A stretch of DNA of 34,742 nucleotides from Anaerolineaceae bacterium UBA6086 (GCA_002436005.1 DIXG01000070.1:6440-41181); one strand, 5' to 3'. Positions 16,815 through 25,054 are shown, counted from the first letter of the stretch. Made by a program: numbers and translations. Notes: generated by a model from the letters alone, not told the origin.

Positions 16815-16897
16815 CAATCACTGTGACTGGTCCGGTTCCTGGTTTCGGCTGGGGGCTTGGAGACCTGCAAATAATATTACTAAGGAGTAGCAGTGTC

Positions 16898-17170
16898 ATG
16901 GGATTAGACAAAGATAAAAAACAAGAAATCATTCAGGAATACAAACGGCACGGTGAAGACACAGGCTCGCCTGAGGTGCAAATTGCCATCCTGACCAAGC
17001 GCATTACAGAACTGACGGACCACCTCAAAATTAACAAGCACGATGAAAGCTCACGCCGTGGGCTGCTCAAGCTGGTGGGACGACGACGACGTTTGTTAGC
17101 CTACTTGCGCCGAAAAGACTACCAAAGCTATTTGGCGCTGACTGAAAAGCTCAATATCCGCAAGAAATAA
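16898..17170 (+). CDS. rpsO: 30S ribosomal protein S15
   Basis: S15 binds 16S rRNA at the three-way junction of helices 20-22 and nucleates platform assembly. The 90-residue product has the standard length and the family motifs: HGEDTGSPEVQIAILTKRITELTDHLK, the loop HDESSRRGLLKLVGRRRRLLAYLRRKD, and a helix ending in LNIRKK. I choose ATG 16898 because TAAGGAG lies just upstream. A GTG at 16823 would add 25 unrelated residues encoded by the leader. It precedes pnp, the classical bacterial arrangement, with a structured 220-bp gap between them. Confidence 0.98.
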   Translation: MGLDKDKKQEIIQEYKRHGEDTGSPEVQIAILTKRITELTDHLKINKHDESSRRGLLKLVGRRRRLLAYLRRKDYQSYLALTEKLNIRKK

Positions 17171-17202
17171 TCTTTTGTTCTTAGGCAATTTTTTAAAAAG
17201 AC

Positions 17203-17272
17203 CGCAGATCAAGTTTGTTGCAGAGCAATCAATCGAGTATGGATGGATGATTCTGTAATATATTGATCTGCG
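17203..17272 (+). promoter_or_regulatory. Inverted repeat in the rpsO-pnp interval
   Basis: CGCAGATCAA (17203-17212) and TTGATCTGCG (17263-17272) are perfectly complementary 10-nt arms around a 50-nt loop. No T-run follows, so a simple terminator is unlikely. It could be an RNA-processing or folding element in the pnp leader. Confidence 0.6.
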
Positions 17273-17296
17273 TTAGCGTGATTTAATCAATGTGAA

Positions 17297-17364
17297 CCGC
17301 AAGTCGGGAATTGAAAATTGCTGAGGATCGAAGCCTCACCGGTTTTCAGTCCCTGACTGGGCGG
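17297..17364 (+). promoter_or_regulatory. Long pnp leader hairpin (candidate RNase III processing / autoregulation site)
   Basis: Five successive complementary blocks stack into one 68-nt hairpin. CCGC 17297-17300 pairs with GCGG 17361-17364; AGTC 17302-17305 with GACT 17355-17358; GGGA 17306-17309 with TCCC 17350-17353; TGAAAA 17312-17317 with TTTTCA 17343-17348; TGAGG 17322-17326 with CCTCA 17334-17338. The stem is interrupted by small bulges and internal loops and ends 26 bp before the pnp ATG. In Escherichia coli a comparable leader hairpin is cut by RNase III and allows PNPase to repress its own synthesis. The same role here is inferred. Confidence 0.72.
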
Positions 17365-17390
17365 AAAATTAGACGAAGGGATAACTTAAT

Positions 17391-19601
17391 ATGCAACCCA
17401 ATGCAAAGATTTACCGTACAAAACTCGGTGATAAAGATATTATCATCGAAACTGGCAAACTGGCTGGACAGGCCAGTGGTGCCCTAACTATTCGACAGGG
17501 AGACAGCCTGATCTTCTCCGCAGTCACCATGGGTGAGCCGCGCGAAGGACTCGATTTCTTCCCCCTCACTGTGGACTACGAGGAACGCATGTATGCCGGC
17601 GGACGTATCCCCGGTTCCTTCTTCCGCCGAGAAGGCCGACCCACTTCGGAAGCTGTTCTCACCGCGCGCATGACCGATCGCCCGATCCGGCCATTATTCC
17701 CGGATGGGATGCGCAACGAGGTTCAGGTGATGCTCATGTCGCTTTCTGCTGATACAGAAAATCCGCTGGACATCATCGCGATCAATGCTGCATCTGCAGC
17801 GTTGATGATTTCAGATATCCCCTGGGCTGGCCCCGTAGGCGCCGTCCGAATTGGCTATTTGAATGACGAGTTGATTGTCAACCCAACCTTCAGCCAGATG
17901 GAAGAATCCAAACTGGATTTGATCGTGGTTGGCACCAAGCAAGCCATTGCCATGGTTGAAGCTGGCGCAAACGAAGTCACAGAACAGATAATGGTCGAAG
18001 CCCTTGAACTGGCGCATCAATCCATCCAGCCTATCATCGAACTGCAAGAGCAAATGGCTCGTGAAATTGGCAAACCAAAACGCGAGGTTGATTTAGCCCA
18101 AACAGATACCGCATTAATTGACCGGGTACAGGCACAAATCAAAGATCGTTTGCTCGAGATCCTCAGCAAACCCTACACCAAAGAGAACCTTTATGGCGGC
18201 ATTAGCGATCTTAAAAAAGCCCTCGTCGAGGAAATGACTGCTGATAAAGCTGAAGAATTGACGGAAACAGAATACAAAGCGCTGAAAAAGACTGTCGGGA
18301 ACGCTTTTGAAGAAGCAGAAAAATCCATCATCCGTGAAAAGATCCTCAACGAACGGGTTCGCCCGGATGGCCGCCGACCTGACGAGGTTCGGGACATTTG
18401 GTGCGAGATTGACTTCAGCCCCCGAGCCCATGGCTCTGGCTTATTCACACGTGGTGAAACCCAGGTGCTCACACTGGCAACCCTCGGCACACCCCGAGAT
18501 GCCAAAGAGATGGATAGCCTGATCCCCACAGATTCGAAGAAACGTTATATGCATCACTATAACTTCCCACCCTACTGCACAGGTGAGACCGGACGTCTGT
18601 TCACATCCCGCAGGGAAATCGGACACGGCATGCTCGCTGAGCGCGCCCTTGAGCCCGTATTGCCGGATGAATCAGAATTTCCATACACCTTGCGCCTCGT
18701 GTCTGAGGTGATGTCTTCTAATGGATCATCCTCCATGGCATCAACATGTGGATCCACGCTGGCACTGATGGACACCGGTGTGCCGATCAAACGCCCCGTT
18801 TCGGGTGTGGCAATGGGCATGGTCAAACAGGATGATAATTATGTGATCCTGACCGACATCCTCGGCATGGAAGATCACCTGGGTGATCTGGACTTCAAAG
18901 TCACAGGAACTACCGAAGGCATTACAGCGCTCCAAATGGACATCAAGATCAGCGGCATCACAACCGCGATCATGTCCGAAGCCTTAGAGCAAGCCCGCAA
19001 AGCCCGATTGCACATCCTGGAGATCATGCTGAAGACCATCGACAAACCTCGAGCGGACATCAAAGATCATGCACCACGCATTGAGATCATCAAAGTGCCC
19101 GTTGAAAAAATTGGCGCTGTGATCGGAAAAGGTGGAGAAACCATCCGTGATATTCAGGAAACAACCGGAACACGGATTGACATTGAAGATGATGGGACCA
19201 TTTTCATTTCTTCAACAGACGGTGTAGGCTATAAAGCAGCCCGAGAGCGCATTGAACGCCTGACTGAAGAAGTTGAAGTCGGACGCATCTACACCGGTAA
19301 AGTCGTTCGCACGACTGATTTTGGTGCCTTTGTGGAAATCCTGCCCGGCACAGACGGCCTGGTGCATATTTCACAGCTTGATACCAGTCACGTGCAAAAC
19401 GTCACTGATATCGTCAAAGTCGGCGATGAGATTACCGTGATGGTCACCAACGTGGATAACCAGGGCAAGGTCCGCCTTTCCCGCCAGGCGCTGCTCGAAG
19501 GCTGGACGCTGGAAGAAGCCCAGGCACAGGATAGCGGTGGAAAGAAATCTTCAAACCGTGGCGGCGATCGTAACAGCCGTGGCGGCCGCAACCGACGGTA
19601 A
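17391..19601 (+). CDS. pnp: Polynucleotide phosphorylase
   Basis: PNPase degrades RNA from the 3' end using phosphate, and can add tails in reverse. The 736-residue protein has the complete domain series. The first RNase PH domain begins at the N-terminus (FFPLTVDYEERMYAGGRIPGSFFRREGRPT), followed by a helical linker domain near residues 230-310. The second, catalytic RNase PH domain has FTRGETQVL, MHHYNFPPYCTGETG, RREIGHGMLAERAL and a SEVMSSNGSSSMASTCG segment. A KH domain with GAVIGKGGETIRDIQ lies near residues 563-622 and an S1 domain (YTGKVVRTTDFGAFVEILPG) near 629-700. A short Gly/Arg/Ser tail ends the protein. It lies downstream of rpsO, and its leader is structured. Confidence 0.98.
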   Translation: MQPNAKIYRTKLGDKDIIIETGKLAGQASGALTIRQGDSLIFSAVTMGEPREGLDFFPLTVDYEERMYAGGRIPGSFFRREGRPTSEAVLTARMTDRPIRPLFPDGMRNEVQVMLMSLSADTENPLDIIAINAASAALMISDIPWAGPVGAVRIGYLNDELIVNPTFSQMEESKLDLIVVGTKQAIAMVEAGANEVTEQIMVEALELAHQSIQPIIELQEQMAREIGKPKREVDLAQTDTALIDRVQAQIKDRLLEILSKPYTKENLYGGISDLKKALVEEMTADKAEELTETEYKALKKTVGNAFEEAEKSIIREKILNERVRPDGRRPDEVRDIWCEIDFSPRAHGSGLFTRGETQVLTLATLGTPRDAKEMDSLIPTDSKKRYMHHYNFPPYCTGETGRLFTSRREIGHGMLAERALEPVLPDESEFPYTLRLVSEVMSSNGSSSMASTCGSTLALMDTGVPIKRPVSGVAMGMVKQDDNYVILTDILGMEDHLGDLDFKVTGTTEGITALQMDIKISGITTAIMSEALEQARKARLHILEIMLKTIDKPRADIKDHAPRIEIIKVPVEKIGAVIGKGGETIRDIQETTGTRIDIEDDGTIFISSTDGVGYKAARERIERLTEEVEVGRIYTGKVVRTTDFGAFVEILPGTDGLVHISQLDTSHVQNVTDIVKVGDEITVMVTNVDNQGKVRLSRQALLEGWTLEEAQAQDSGGKKSSNRGGDRNSRGGRNRR

Positions 19602-19628
19602 TTTACACGATACTGCAGAGACTAACAT

Positions 19629-19667
19629 AAAGAGTTTGACCCTCGAAGAGTCAACCTCTTTTATTTT
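19629..19667. terminator. Terminator between convergent pnp and the pyr operon
   Basis: AAAGAG (19629-19634) pairs with CTCTTT (19656-19661) and TTGAC (19636-19640) with GTCAA (19650-19654), with one mismatched pair between these blocks. A T-rich tract extends to 19667. It closes the pnp unit on the + strand. The A-rich left flank could allow some termination of the minus-strand operon as well. Confidence 0.8.
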
Positions 19668-19720
19668 AAGTAGAAAGCTCAGAACATCGGGCGGATGGCG
19701 TTCAAGCAGCGATTCAGTCC

Positions 19721-20476
19721 TCAATTCACCCGTGCAACAGGGCCATCATGACAAACCAGGAAACCAGGCGAGATGCCAAGCGTCAGACAAAGATCTTCAG
19801 GCAGCTCGCAAGAACCACATAACCCCACGCCGCATCGTATCAGCGCTTCAAAGGAGAGCTGGGCGGGTAACTCGAGCAGTTGCGCAGCCTTGCCCACTGC
19901 TGTCAGCATCCCGGTTGGCCCGCAGGCATAGATGCAGCCCTGGTGCTGTTCCATACAGGCTTGTTCGATCACATCCGTCACCAATCCCCGGACGCCAGCG
20001 CTGCCATCCTCAGTGGTCAGATAAATCGCACATCCAAGCTCTTCGAATGCAGCAACCATCATCAGGTCATCGCGGGTTTTCGCCCCCAGCACCACTGTAA
20101 CGCTGTGACCGATAGTGCGCGCCTGCCTGGCGAGCAAGCTGAGGGGTGCCGCGCCATAACCGCCACCCACCAACAAATGCGATTGTGAGATCAGTTCATA
20201 CCCCTTTCCCAAGGGACCGCGCATCCACACGCGTTCACCCGGGCGCACCAGGCTGAGCGCATGGCTGACAGGGCCTACATCAGCGACCGTCAGCGCCAGC
20301 GGATCGTTGCCACTGATGCTGAAAGGTTTCTCGCCAATTCCGGGCAGCCACGCCATCACATATTGGCCGGGGTAGCTTTCGGGTAAGGGTGATTCAAAGA
20401 CGAGCGTGCGCGTCCTGTCGTTCTCCACACGTACCTGGCTCACACGATAGGCATCAAAGAGACCCTGTCTGCTCAC
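19721..20476 (-). CDS. pyrK: Dihydroorotate dehydrogenase B, electron-transfer subunit
   Basis: PyrK carries FAD and a [2Fe-2S] cluster and passes electrons from dihydroorotate dehydrogenase to NAD+. The 251-residue protein has a ferredoxin-reductase FAD domain, with GQYVMAWLPGIGEKPFSIS near residues 37-55. A NAD-binding domain follows with LLVGGGYGAAPL near residue 101 and YACGPTGM near residue 183. The cluster ligands Cys215, Cys220, Cys223 and Cys242 lie in RCGVGLCGSC and LVCHDGP, the exact spacing expected for PyrK. The start overlaps the pyrD stop by ATGA. It is the last gene of the operon. Confidence 0.95.
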   Translation of the reverse strand: MSRQGLFDAYRVSQVRVENDRTRTLVFESPLPESYPGQYVMAWLPGIGEKPFSISGNDPLALTVADVGPVSHALSLVRPGERVWMRGPLGKGYELISQSHLLVGGGYGAAPLSLLARQARTIGHSVTVVLGAKTRDDLMMVAAFEELGCAIYLTTEDGSAGVRGLVTDVIEQACMEQHQGCIYACGPTGMLTAVGKAAQLLELPAQLSFEALIRCGVGLCGSCELPEDLCLTLGISPGFLVCHDGPVARVN

Positions 20477-21396
20477 CTCATTGCCCTCCCCCGCATCTCT
20501 CCAAGCTGGCTGTAACCCGTTTCAACCATGAAACCCGTCAGTTCATTCGCAATCCGGGCAAACACGGCTGGACCGTCTTCCCAAACCGCAGAACCAACCC
20601 CCACCAATGTGGCGCCAGCCATGATCATCTCGGCTGCGTCGATTCCAGTGGAAACACCACCTGTGCCAATAATGGGCAAGGAAACCCGGGAAGCAATTTC
20701 TGCCACACAGCGCAGTGCAATTGGTTTGAGTGCTGGCCCTGAAAGCCCGCCTGTCCGGTTTTTGAGCACCGGCCTGCCAGCATAAGCATCAATCAGCATT
20801 GCCGGCATGGTGTTGACTGCCGTGATTGCATCGGCACCTTCTTCAGCCACAGCATGGGTGAGATCTCCGATCATCGGCACGTTAGGGGCCAGCTTAATGC
20901 TGATCGGCAGGCTGACCGCACGCCGCACCTCACGCGTGACCGCAGCCGCCATTTCCGCTGTTGCCGAAAAGGGCGTGCCAAATTCACTGGCAACGTTTGG
21001 ACAGGAAATATTCACCTCGATCAAATTCGGTTCTGCGTCAGCTATCACGCGCGCCACCTCGCCAAACTGCTCCAAAGTTGGCGCAAAAATGCTGGCGAAC
21101 AAAGGCACACCCAGCGTTTTCAACCGGTCGCGGGTTTCATGCAGCAGAGATACTTCTTCCTGGGCACCCGGATTGGTGAGCCCAATCGCATTAATCACGC
21201 CTCCCTGCCACGCCAATGCGACCGGGTTGTCATGCCCGGCACGCGGCTCAGGCCCGCAGGATTTTGAAGTGATCCCGCCAGCGCCTGCAAGCGCACAGCG
21301 TGCCATCAGGCTGGGGCTGGTGCCTAAAATACCGGAAGCAAGCACCAGGGGATTCTTGAGATGCAAATTCAAGAAATCAGCTGCCAAACCTGCCAT
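20473..21396 (-). CDS. pyrD: Dihydroorotate dehydrogenase B, catalytic subunit (class 1B)
   Basis: PyrD oxidises dihydroorotate to orotate with FMN, the fourth step of UMP synthesis. I place the start at ATG 21396 (MAGLAADFLNLHLKNPLVLASGILG), preceded by GAGGG, which gives 307 residues, the usual length. The frame stays open upstream to 21432, but those residues (NGEWRMDEG) only translate the heptad repeat. Motifs are TSKSCGPEPRAGHDNP, NAIGLTNPG, VNISCPNVASEFGTPF with the class 1B catalytic Cys, PISIKLAPNV, GGLSGPALKPIALR and GTGGVSTGIDAAEMIMAGA. The class 1B partner PyrK is encoded directly after it with a 4-bp overlap. Confidence 0.96.
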   Translation of the reverse strand: MAGLAADFLNLHLKNPLVLASGILGTSPSLMARCALAGAGGITSKSCGPEPRAGHDNPVALAWQGGVINAIGLTNPGAQEEVSLLHETRDRLKTLGVPLFASIFAPTLEQFGEVARVIADAEPNLIEVNISCPNVASEFGTPFSATAEMAAAVTREVRRAVSLPISIKLAPNVPMIGDLTHAVAEEGADAITAVNTMPAMLIDAYAGRPVLKNRTGGLSGPALKPIALRCVAEIASRVSLPIIGTGGVSTGIDAAEMIMAGATLVGVGSAVWEDGPAVFARIANELTGFMVETGYSQLGEMRGRAMR

Positions 21397-21409
21397 CACA
21401 CCCTCATCC

Positions 21410-21456
21410 ATTCGCCATTCACCATTCACCATTCACCAATCACCATTCGCCATTCC
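21410..21456. repeat. Heptanucleotide tandem repeat (ATTCACC family), about 6.5 copies
   Basis: On the + strand the units read ATTCGCC, ATTCACC three times, AATCACC, ATTCGCC and a partial ATTCCC. They occupy almost the whole gap between the pyrFE stop and the pyrD start. A related repeat lies at 34504-34524. The 7-bp period shifts reading frame from unit to unit. Confidence 0.92.
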
Positions 21457-22854
21457 CTATCCCTGCAAATAAGCAGTCACCCCTGAATGGGTGTCAGTAT
21501 CAATAAAGCCGCGGTCTTTGAGAGCCTGCAGCACTTCATAAATATTCAGCACAGCATGCACGCGGATGCCCTCCTGCGCCAGGGCTGCCGCACCTCCCTG
21601 CTTGCGATCCACCAGCACAACCACATCCTCCACCACCAGTCCGCCTGCGCGCAGCGTCTCTGCTGCGGCCAGAATGCTCCCGCCGCTGGTGATCACATCC
21701 TCAATCAGGACTGCACGCTGCCCCGCCTGATACGCACCCTCGATGTTCTGACCTGTTCCGTGGGTTTTTGCTTCTTTCCGTGAATAGATCAGCGGCTTGC
21801 CCAATTTCCAGGCGGTTACCGCGCCCAGCGGCAGGGCAGCATAGGGCACGCCAGCGACCAGGTCGCAATCCAGCCTGCTCAACATGTTGACATAAGCAGT
21901 CGCGGCAGTGTTGAATAATTCGGGAAAAGAAACCACCCGGCGCAGATCAATATAAATGGGGGATTGTTTTCCCGAGGCTAAAGTGAAATGCCCAAATTTG
22001 ACGCATCCAGACTCAAAAAGGTCGAGGATCAGCTTTTCCTTTTCAGCGTCAGCTTGTGTGGGTTTGGAAGCCACAGTCGCACGCACAGCATTGATCGCAT
22101 CACGCAATTCCAGCGCAGCCTGATGTGGATCCTCAGCGTTCAGCACTGAGCGCGAAACCGGGATGATCATACCCAGCCCATCCGTCCGCAAGCCAGCCTG
22201 CAAAGCCAGCTCCAGGTTGCCGCCCTGTGCCCCAACACCGGGTGCCAAAAACCAGGTGTCCGGGCAGATCTGGCGCACCTTCTCCAGCGCCGCAGGCTGG
22301 GTAGCACCGATCACAAGCCCGATTTGATCTGGCGATCCCCAGGTTTGTGCTCTCCGGGCAATGAATTCGTAAAGGGGCGGGTCGCCGTACTGCTGAACCT
22401 CCTTTGCCGAAGGGTTTGAGGTCTGGCAGAGGACAAAGGCTGCCTTATCAGGGTCATCAAGAAAGGCGCTGACGCTGTCGCGCCCCAGGTAAGGACTGAG
22501 CGTCACCGCATCCGCATGGAATTGGTCATAAATTGCCCTGGCGTAGGCGGCAGCCGAGGAGCCAATATCCCCGCGCTTGGCATCCAAGATCACAGGCAAA
22601 TCAGGGGGAATGGATTTAATAATATCAGCCAGAGCTTGCAAACCCGAAGGCCCAAACTGTTCAAAGAATGCCATATTGGGCTTGAAACAACACACCAGGT
22701 CAGCCGTGCCAGCCATCAGATTCGTTCCCCAGAACGTCAACCGCTGGTAAATATCCGCACCCTCCGGGAGCATCGCCTCCACAGGATCCAGCCCCACACA
22801 CAGCAAAGACTGATTGCGCTCGATGGCATTGATCAATTTCGTAAAATAGTTCAC
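21457..22854 (-). CDS. pyrFE: Fused orotidine-5'-phosphate decarboxylase / orotate phosphoribosyltransferase
   Basis: A bifunctional protein carrying out the last two steps of UMP synthesis. The start is taken as GTG 22854, preceded by GGAGAAG and lying 13 bp after the pyrB stop; longer starts would run into pyrB. This gives 465 residues. The N-terminal OMP decarboxylase half has FCVGLDP-like LLCVGLDP near residue 18 and the catalytic DAKRGDI at 91-97, followed by TLSPYLGRDS and LAPGVGAQGG. A linker around 255-270 leads to the OPRT half. There FGHFTLASGKQSPIYIDLRR near 288-306 and the PRPP-binding VLIEDVITSGGS near 382-393 are seen. Decarboxylase-first order is the reverse of animal UMP synthase. 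Confidence 0.95.
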   Translation of the reverse strand: MNYFTKLINAIERNQSLLCVGLDPVEAMLPEGADIYQRLTFWGTNLMAGTADLVCCFKPNMAFFEQFGPSGLQALADIIKSIPPDLPVILDAKRGDIGSSAAAYARAIYDQFHADAVTLSPYLGRDSVSAFLDDPDKAAFVLCQTSNPSAKEVQQYGDPPLYEFIARRAQTWGSPDQIGLVIGATQPAALEKVRQICPDTWFLAPGVGAQGGNLELALQAGLRTDGLGMIIPVSRSVLNAEDPHQAALELRDAINAVRATVASKPTQADAEKEKLILDLFESGCVKFGHFTLASGKQSPIYIDLRRVVSFPELFNTAATAYVNMLSRLDCDLVAGVPYAALPLGAVTAWKLGKPLIYSRKEAKTHGTGQNIEGAYQAGQRAVLIEDVITSGGSILAAAETLRAGGLVVEDVVVLVDRKQGGAAALAQEGIRVHAVLNIYEVLQALKDRGFIDTDTHSGVTAYLQG

Positions 22855-22867
22855 ATCTTCTCCGTCT

Positions 22868-23878
22868 CTATGCCTGCCCAAGCACAGCTGCCAGCAGCGC
22901 CATGCGAACAAACATGCCATTCTGAACCTGTCTGAAGTAAGCAGCGCGTGGATCACGATCCACCTTGTAATGAATCTCACCCACTCGCGGCAGGGGATGC
23001 ATCACAATCATCTTTTCCTTTGCAGATTGCATTAATTCCGGTGTGATCTCGAAGTAATCCTTCACCTCTTCATATTGCAGAATATCAGTGAAGCGCTCTT
23101 TCTGGATGCGGGTGACATACAGTACATCGGCATTCTCGATCACATCTGCCACCTTATTGCTCTCGCGCACGTTAATGCCGCTATCGATCAGGTTATTCAT
23201 CAGGTCCAACGGCAGCCGCAGAGTATCGGGCGAAACAAAGCGCAGTGAGACATCATATTGCGAAAGCAGTTTGGTCAGGCTGTGCACGGTTCGCCCATAG
23301 CGCAGATCACCGATCATAGCCACCTTCAAACCGTCAATCTTGCCAAGCTCAGTCTTAATGGTGTAGAGGTCCAGCAAGCCCTGGGTGGGATGCTCGCCTG
23401 CGCCGTCACCCGCGTTGATGATCGGCACATGAGCATACTTCGCCGCAGTGGCACTGGAGCCGATATCTGGATGGCGCATCACGATCACGTCACAATACTG
23501 CTCAAGCGTCAGCATACTGTCAATCAACGATTCTCCCTTTGAAACAGAAGAATACTGGATACCTTCAGTGATCGGGATCACCTTGCCCCCCAGCCGCTCC
23601 ATCGCAGCAATAAAGGATGCACTGGTGCGGGTGCTGGGTTCGTAGAATACGCAAGCCAGGGTGTAACCCTTTAGCAGGTCGCAGGTGCCCCACCGTTTTG
23701 ACATTGCTGCCATTTCATCTGCACGGGCAAAGATATAGTCCAGATCTGCTTTTGAAAACTGGCTGACACTGATAATGTCTTTCTGGTAAAACCCATTCAT
23801 TATTTTGGGCTCACGGTTGTTTTGATCAAGGTTGAATAAGGGGACTAATTGCGTGTTTGACATCATTCTCTTTTCCAT
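22868..23878 (-). CDS. pyrB: Aspartate carbamoyltransferase catalytic subunit
   Basis: PyrB condenses carbamoyl phosphate and aspartate, the second step of pyrimidine synthesis. Up to 336 residues. The carbamoyl-phosphate loop FYEPSTRTSASF lies near residues 78-89, followed by GESLIDSMLTLEQY, MRHPDIGSS, INAGDGAGEHPTQGLLDLYTI, AMIGDLRYGRTVHSL and MHPLPRVGEI. The start is uncertain: ATG 23878 uses the whole open frame, internal ATGs at 23866 and 23863 follow AAAGAGA, and an ATG at 23800 would give the more usual 310 residues but an 88-bp gap from pyrC. No PyrI regulatory subunit gene is nearby, so it may lack CTP/ATP allostery of the E. coli kind. Confidence 0.96.
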   Translation of the reverse strand: MEKRMMSNTQLVPLFNLDQNNREPKIMNGFYQKDIISVSQFSKADLDYIFARADEMAAMSKRWGTCDLLKGYTLACVFYEPSTRTSASFIAAMERLGGKVIPITEGIQYSSVSKGESLIDSMLTLEQYCDVIVMRHPDIGSSATAAKYAHVPIINAGDGAGEHPTQGLLDLYTIKTELGKIDGLKVAMIGDLRYGRTVHSLTKLLSQYDVSLRFVSPDTLRLPLDLMNNLIDSGINVRESNKVADVIENADVLYVTRIQKERFTDILQYEEVKDYFEITPELMQSAKEKMIVMHPLPRVGEIHYKVDRDPRAAYFRQVQNGMFVRMALLAAVLGQA

Positions 23879-23888
23879 TCCAAACTAA

Positions 23889-24989
23889 TCAGGTTGACAA
23901 AATTTGACCATCGTTGAAAACTTCTGTTCCTTTCAAGACAACTTTCCGCAGGCGGCCTGTCATGCGATGTCCTTCAAAAGGCGACCAGCCGCACTTGGTA
24001 TACAATGGATGCTCAGGAAAGGTATATTGGGCATCTTTATCCACTTCAATCCAGGTGTCGGGTTGTGCAGGCAGATGATAGATGCGGCGCGGATTGTCAT
24101 ATAACAGCGTTATAATCCGCTCATAAGACAGCCTGCCTTCGGCAGCAGCGGTCAGCAGCAAAGACAACGTAGATTCCAGCCCGGGAACACCGGGTGGCGG
24201 TGCTGCTTGCAAAGCAGCACCTGGGTGAGGGAGCGGAGCATAATCCTGCGCGACCTCAGGTTCAAGACCAATATTGTCGCTCACACCTTTCTCTGCCAGG
24301 GTATGCGGGGCATGATCACTGGCTATACAGTCAATGGTGCTGTCAACATGCTGCCAGAGTGCATCCACATCTGCCTGAGATGCCAGCCTGGGGCGCATAT
24401 CACCCAGCGGACCCAGTCGTAGTGCATCTGCTTCGGTAAGAAAGAGATGGTGGGGAGTGACCTCACAGGTGATGTCTAAACCGCTCCGCTTTGCGTCCGC
24501 GATCCGCTCAATTTCAGATTTTCGGGAAACGTGGCAGATATGCACCTTGCGGTGATAGCGTGCCGCCATAGCAATCACAACCTCCAGCATCTCTTCTTCT
24601 GCATGCACAGCAATCGGCTTCTGTTCTGGCCAGGCGAGGAAGATTTGCCGCAGCGTGTCGGCGCCCTCAACCCGCAATGGACCATATGTCTCGTTCAGGT
24701 AGATTTTTAGCGCTGGGGCTGCCTGAGCCAATGCTGGCAGGGCATCCACATGCTCAGCAGAAGCACCCGCAAACATAAAAATATCGCACAGACTCTCGTT
24801 CATGGCTCTGGTCTGTGCGATATGCCAATTGGGATAGTTCACCAGCGGCGGCTGGGTGTTTGGCATGGCGAGTAGGGTCGTGAACCCTCCCGCCAGCGCC
24901 GCCGCGCTGCCGGTGCGGAAATCCTCTTTGTGTTCACCTCCTGGCGTGCGCAAATGCACATGCACGTCGATCAATCCGGGTAATTTCAT
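23889..24989 (-). CDS. pyrC: Dihydroorotase, CAD-like type, with internal insertion
   Basis: PyrC cyclises carbamoyl aspartate to dihydroorotate. The 366-residue protein resembles the dihydroorotase domain of animal CAD more than E. coli PyrC: MKLPGLIDVHVHLRTPGGEHKEDF at the start (metal ligands His10, His12), AMPNTQPP, the Lys95 in LKIYLNETYGPL that would be carboxylated, HAEEE (His129), ICHVSR (His153) and CIASDHAPHTLAEK with Asp225. After this last motif about 28 residues (roughly 235-262) are inserted before APPPGVPGLES, where CAD-type proteins usually have a short loop. The extra DNA contains a perfect 10-bp inverted repeat. It is the first gene of the operon, 10 bp from pyrB. Confidence 0.94.
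   Translation of the reverse strand: MKLPGLIDVHVHLRTPGGEHKEDFRTGSAAALAGGFTTLLAMPNTQPPLVNYPNWHIAQTRAMNESLCDIFMFAGASAEHVDALPALAQAAPALKIYLNETYGPLRVEGADTLRQIFLAWPEQKPIAVHAEEEMLEVVIAMAARYHRKVHICHVSRKSEIERIADAKRSGLDITCEVTPHHLFLTEADALRLGPLGDMRPRLASQADVDALWQHVDSTIDCIASDHAPHTLAEKGVSDNIGLEPEVAQDYAPLPHPGAALQAAPPPGVPGLESTLSLLLTAAAEGRLSYERIITLLYDNPRRIYHLPAQPDTWIEVDKDAQYTFPEHPLYTKCGWSPFEGHRMTGRLRKVVLKGTEVFNDGQILST
24199..24221. repeat. Perfect palindrome inside the pyrC insertion
   Basis: GGTGCTGCTT (24199-24208) and AAGCAGCACC (24212-24221) are exact reverse complements around a GCA loop. They encode part of the extra loop of PyrC (around residues 257-264). The layout resembles palindromic repeat elements inserted in frame into genes. 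Confidence 0.85.
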
Positions 24990-25025
24990 GCCGCTATTTC
25001 TTCTGTCATTAATCCAAATTGATTA

Positions 25026-25054
25026 CTTTTATCACCATCAGGAAAGTTCGTCAA
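25026..25054 (-). promoter_or_regulatory. Candidate promoter of the pyrimidine operon
   Basis: Read on the minus strand, TTGACG (25049-25054) and TAAAAG (25026-25031) are spaced by 17 bp. The start would be near 25019, some 30 nt before the pyrC ATG. The leader is too short for a PyrR-type or long attenuator. Confidence 0.5.

Noticed and set aside
19537..20100. Open frame of 187 codons overlapping the end of pnp and antisense to pyrK
   Set aside because: It starts inside the S1-tail codons of pnp in another frame and passes through a terminator.
21410..21456. Heptad array considered as a CRISPR array
   Set aside because: Units are 7 bp with no spacers, so it is a simple tandem repeat.
20807..21472. 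Open frame of 221 codons on the + strand across pyrD
   Set aside because: It is antisense to pyrD and runs into the heptad repeat; no family resemblance.
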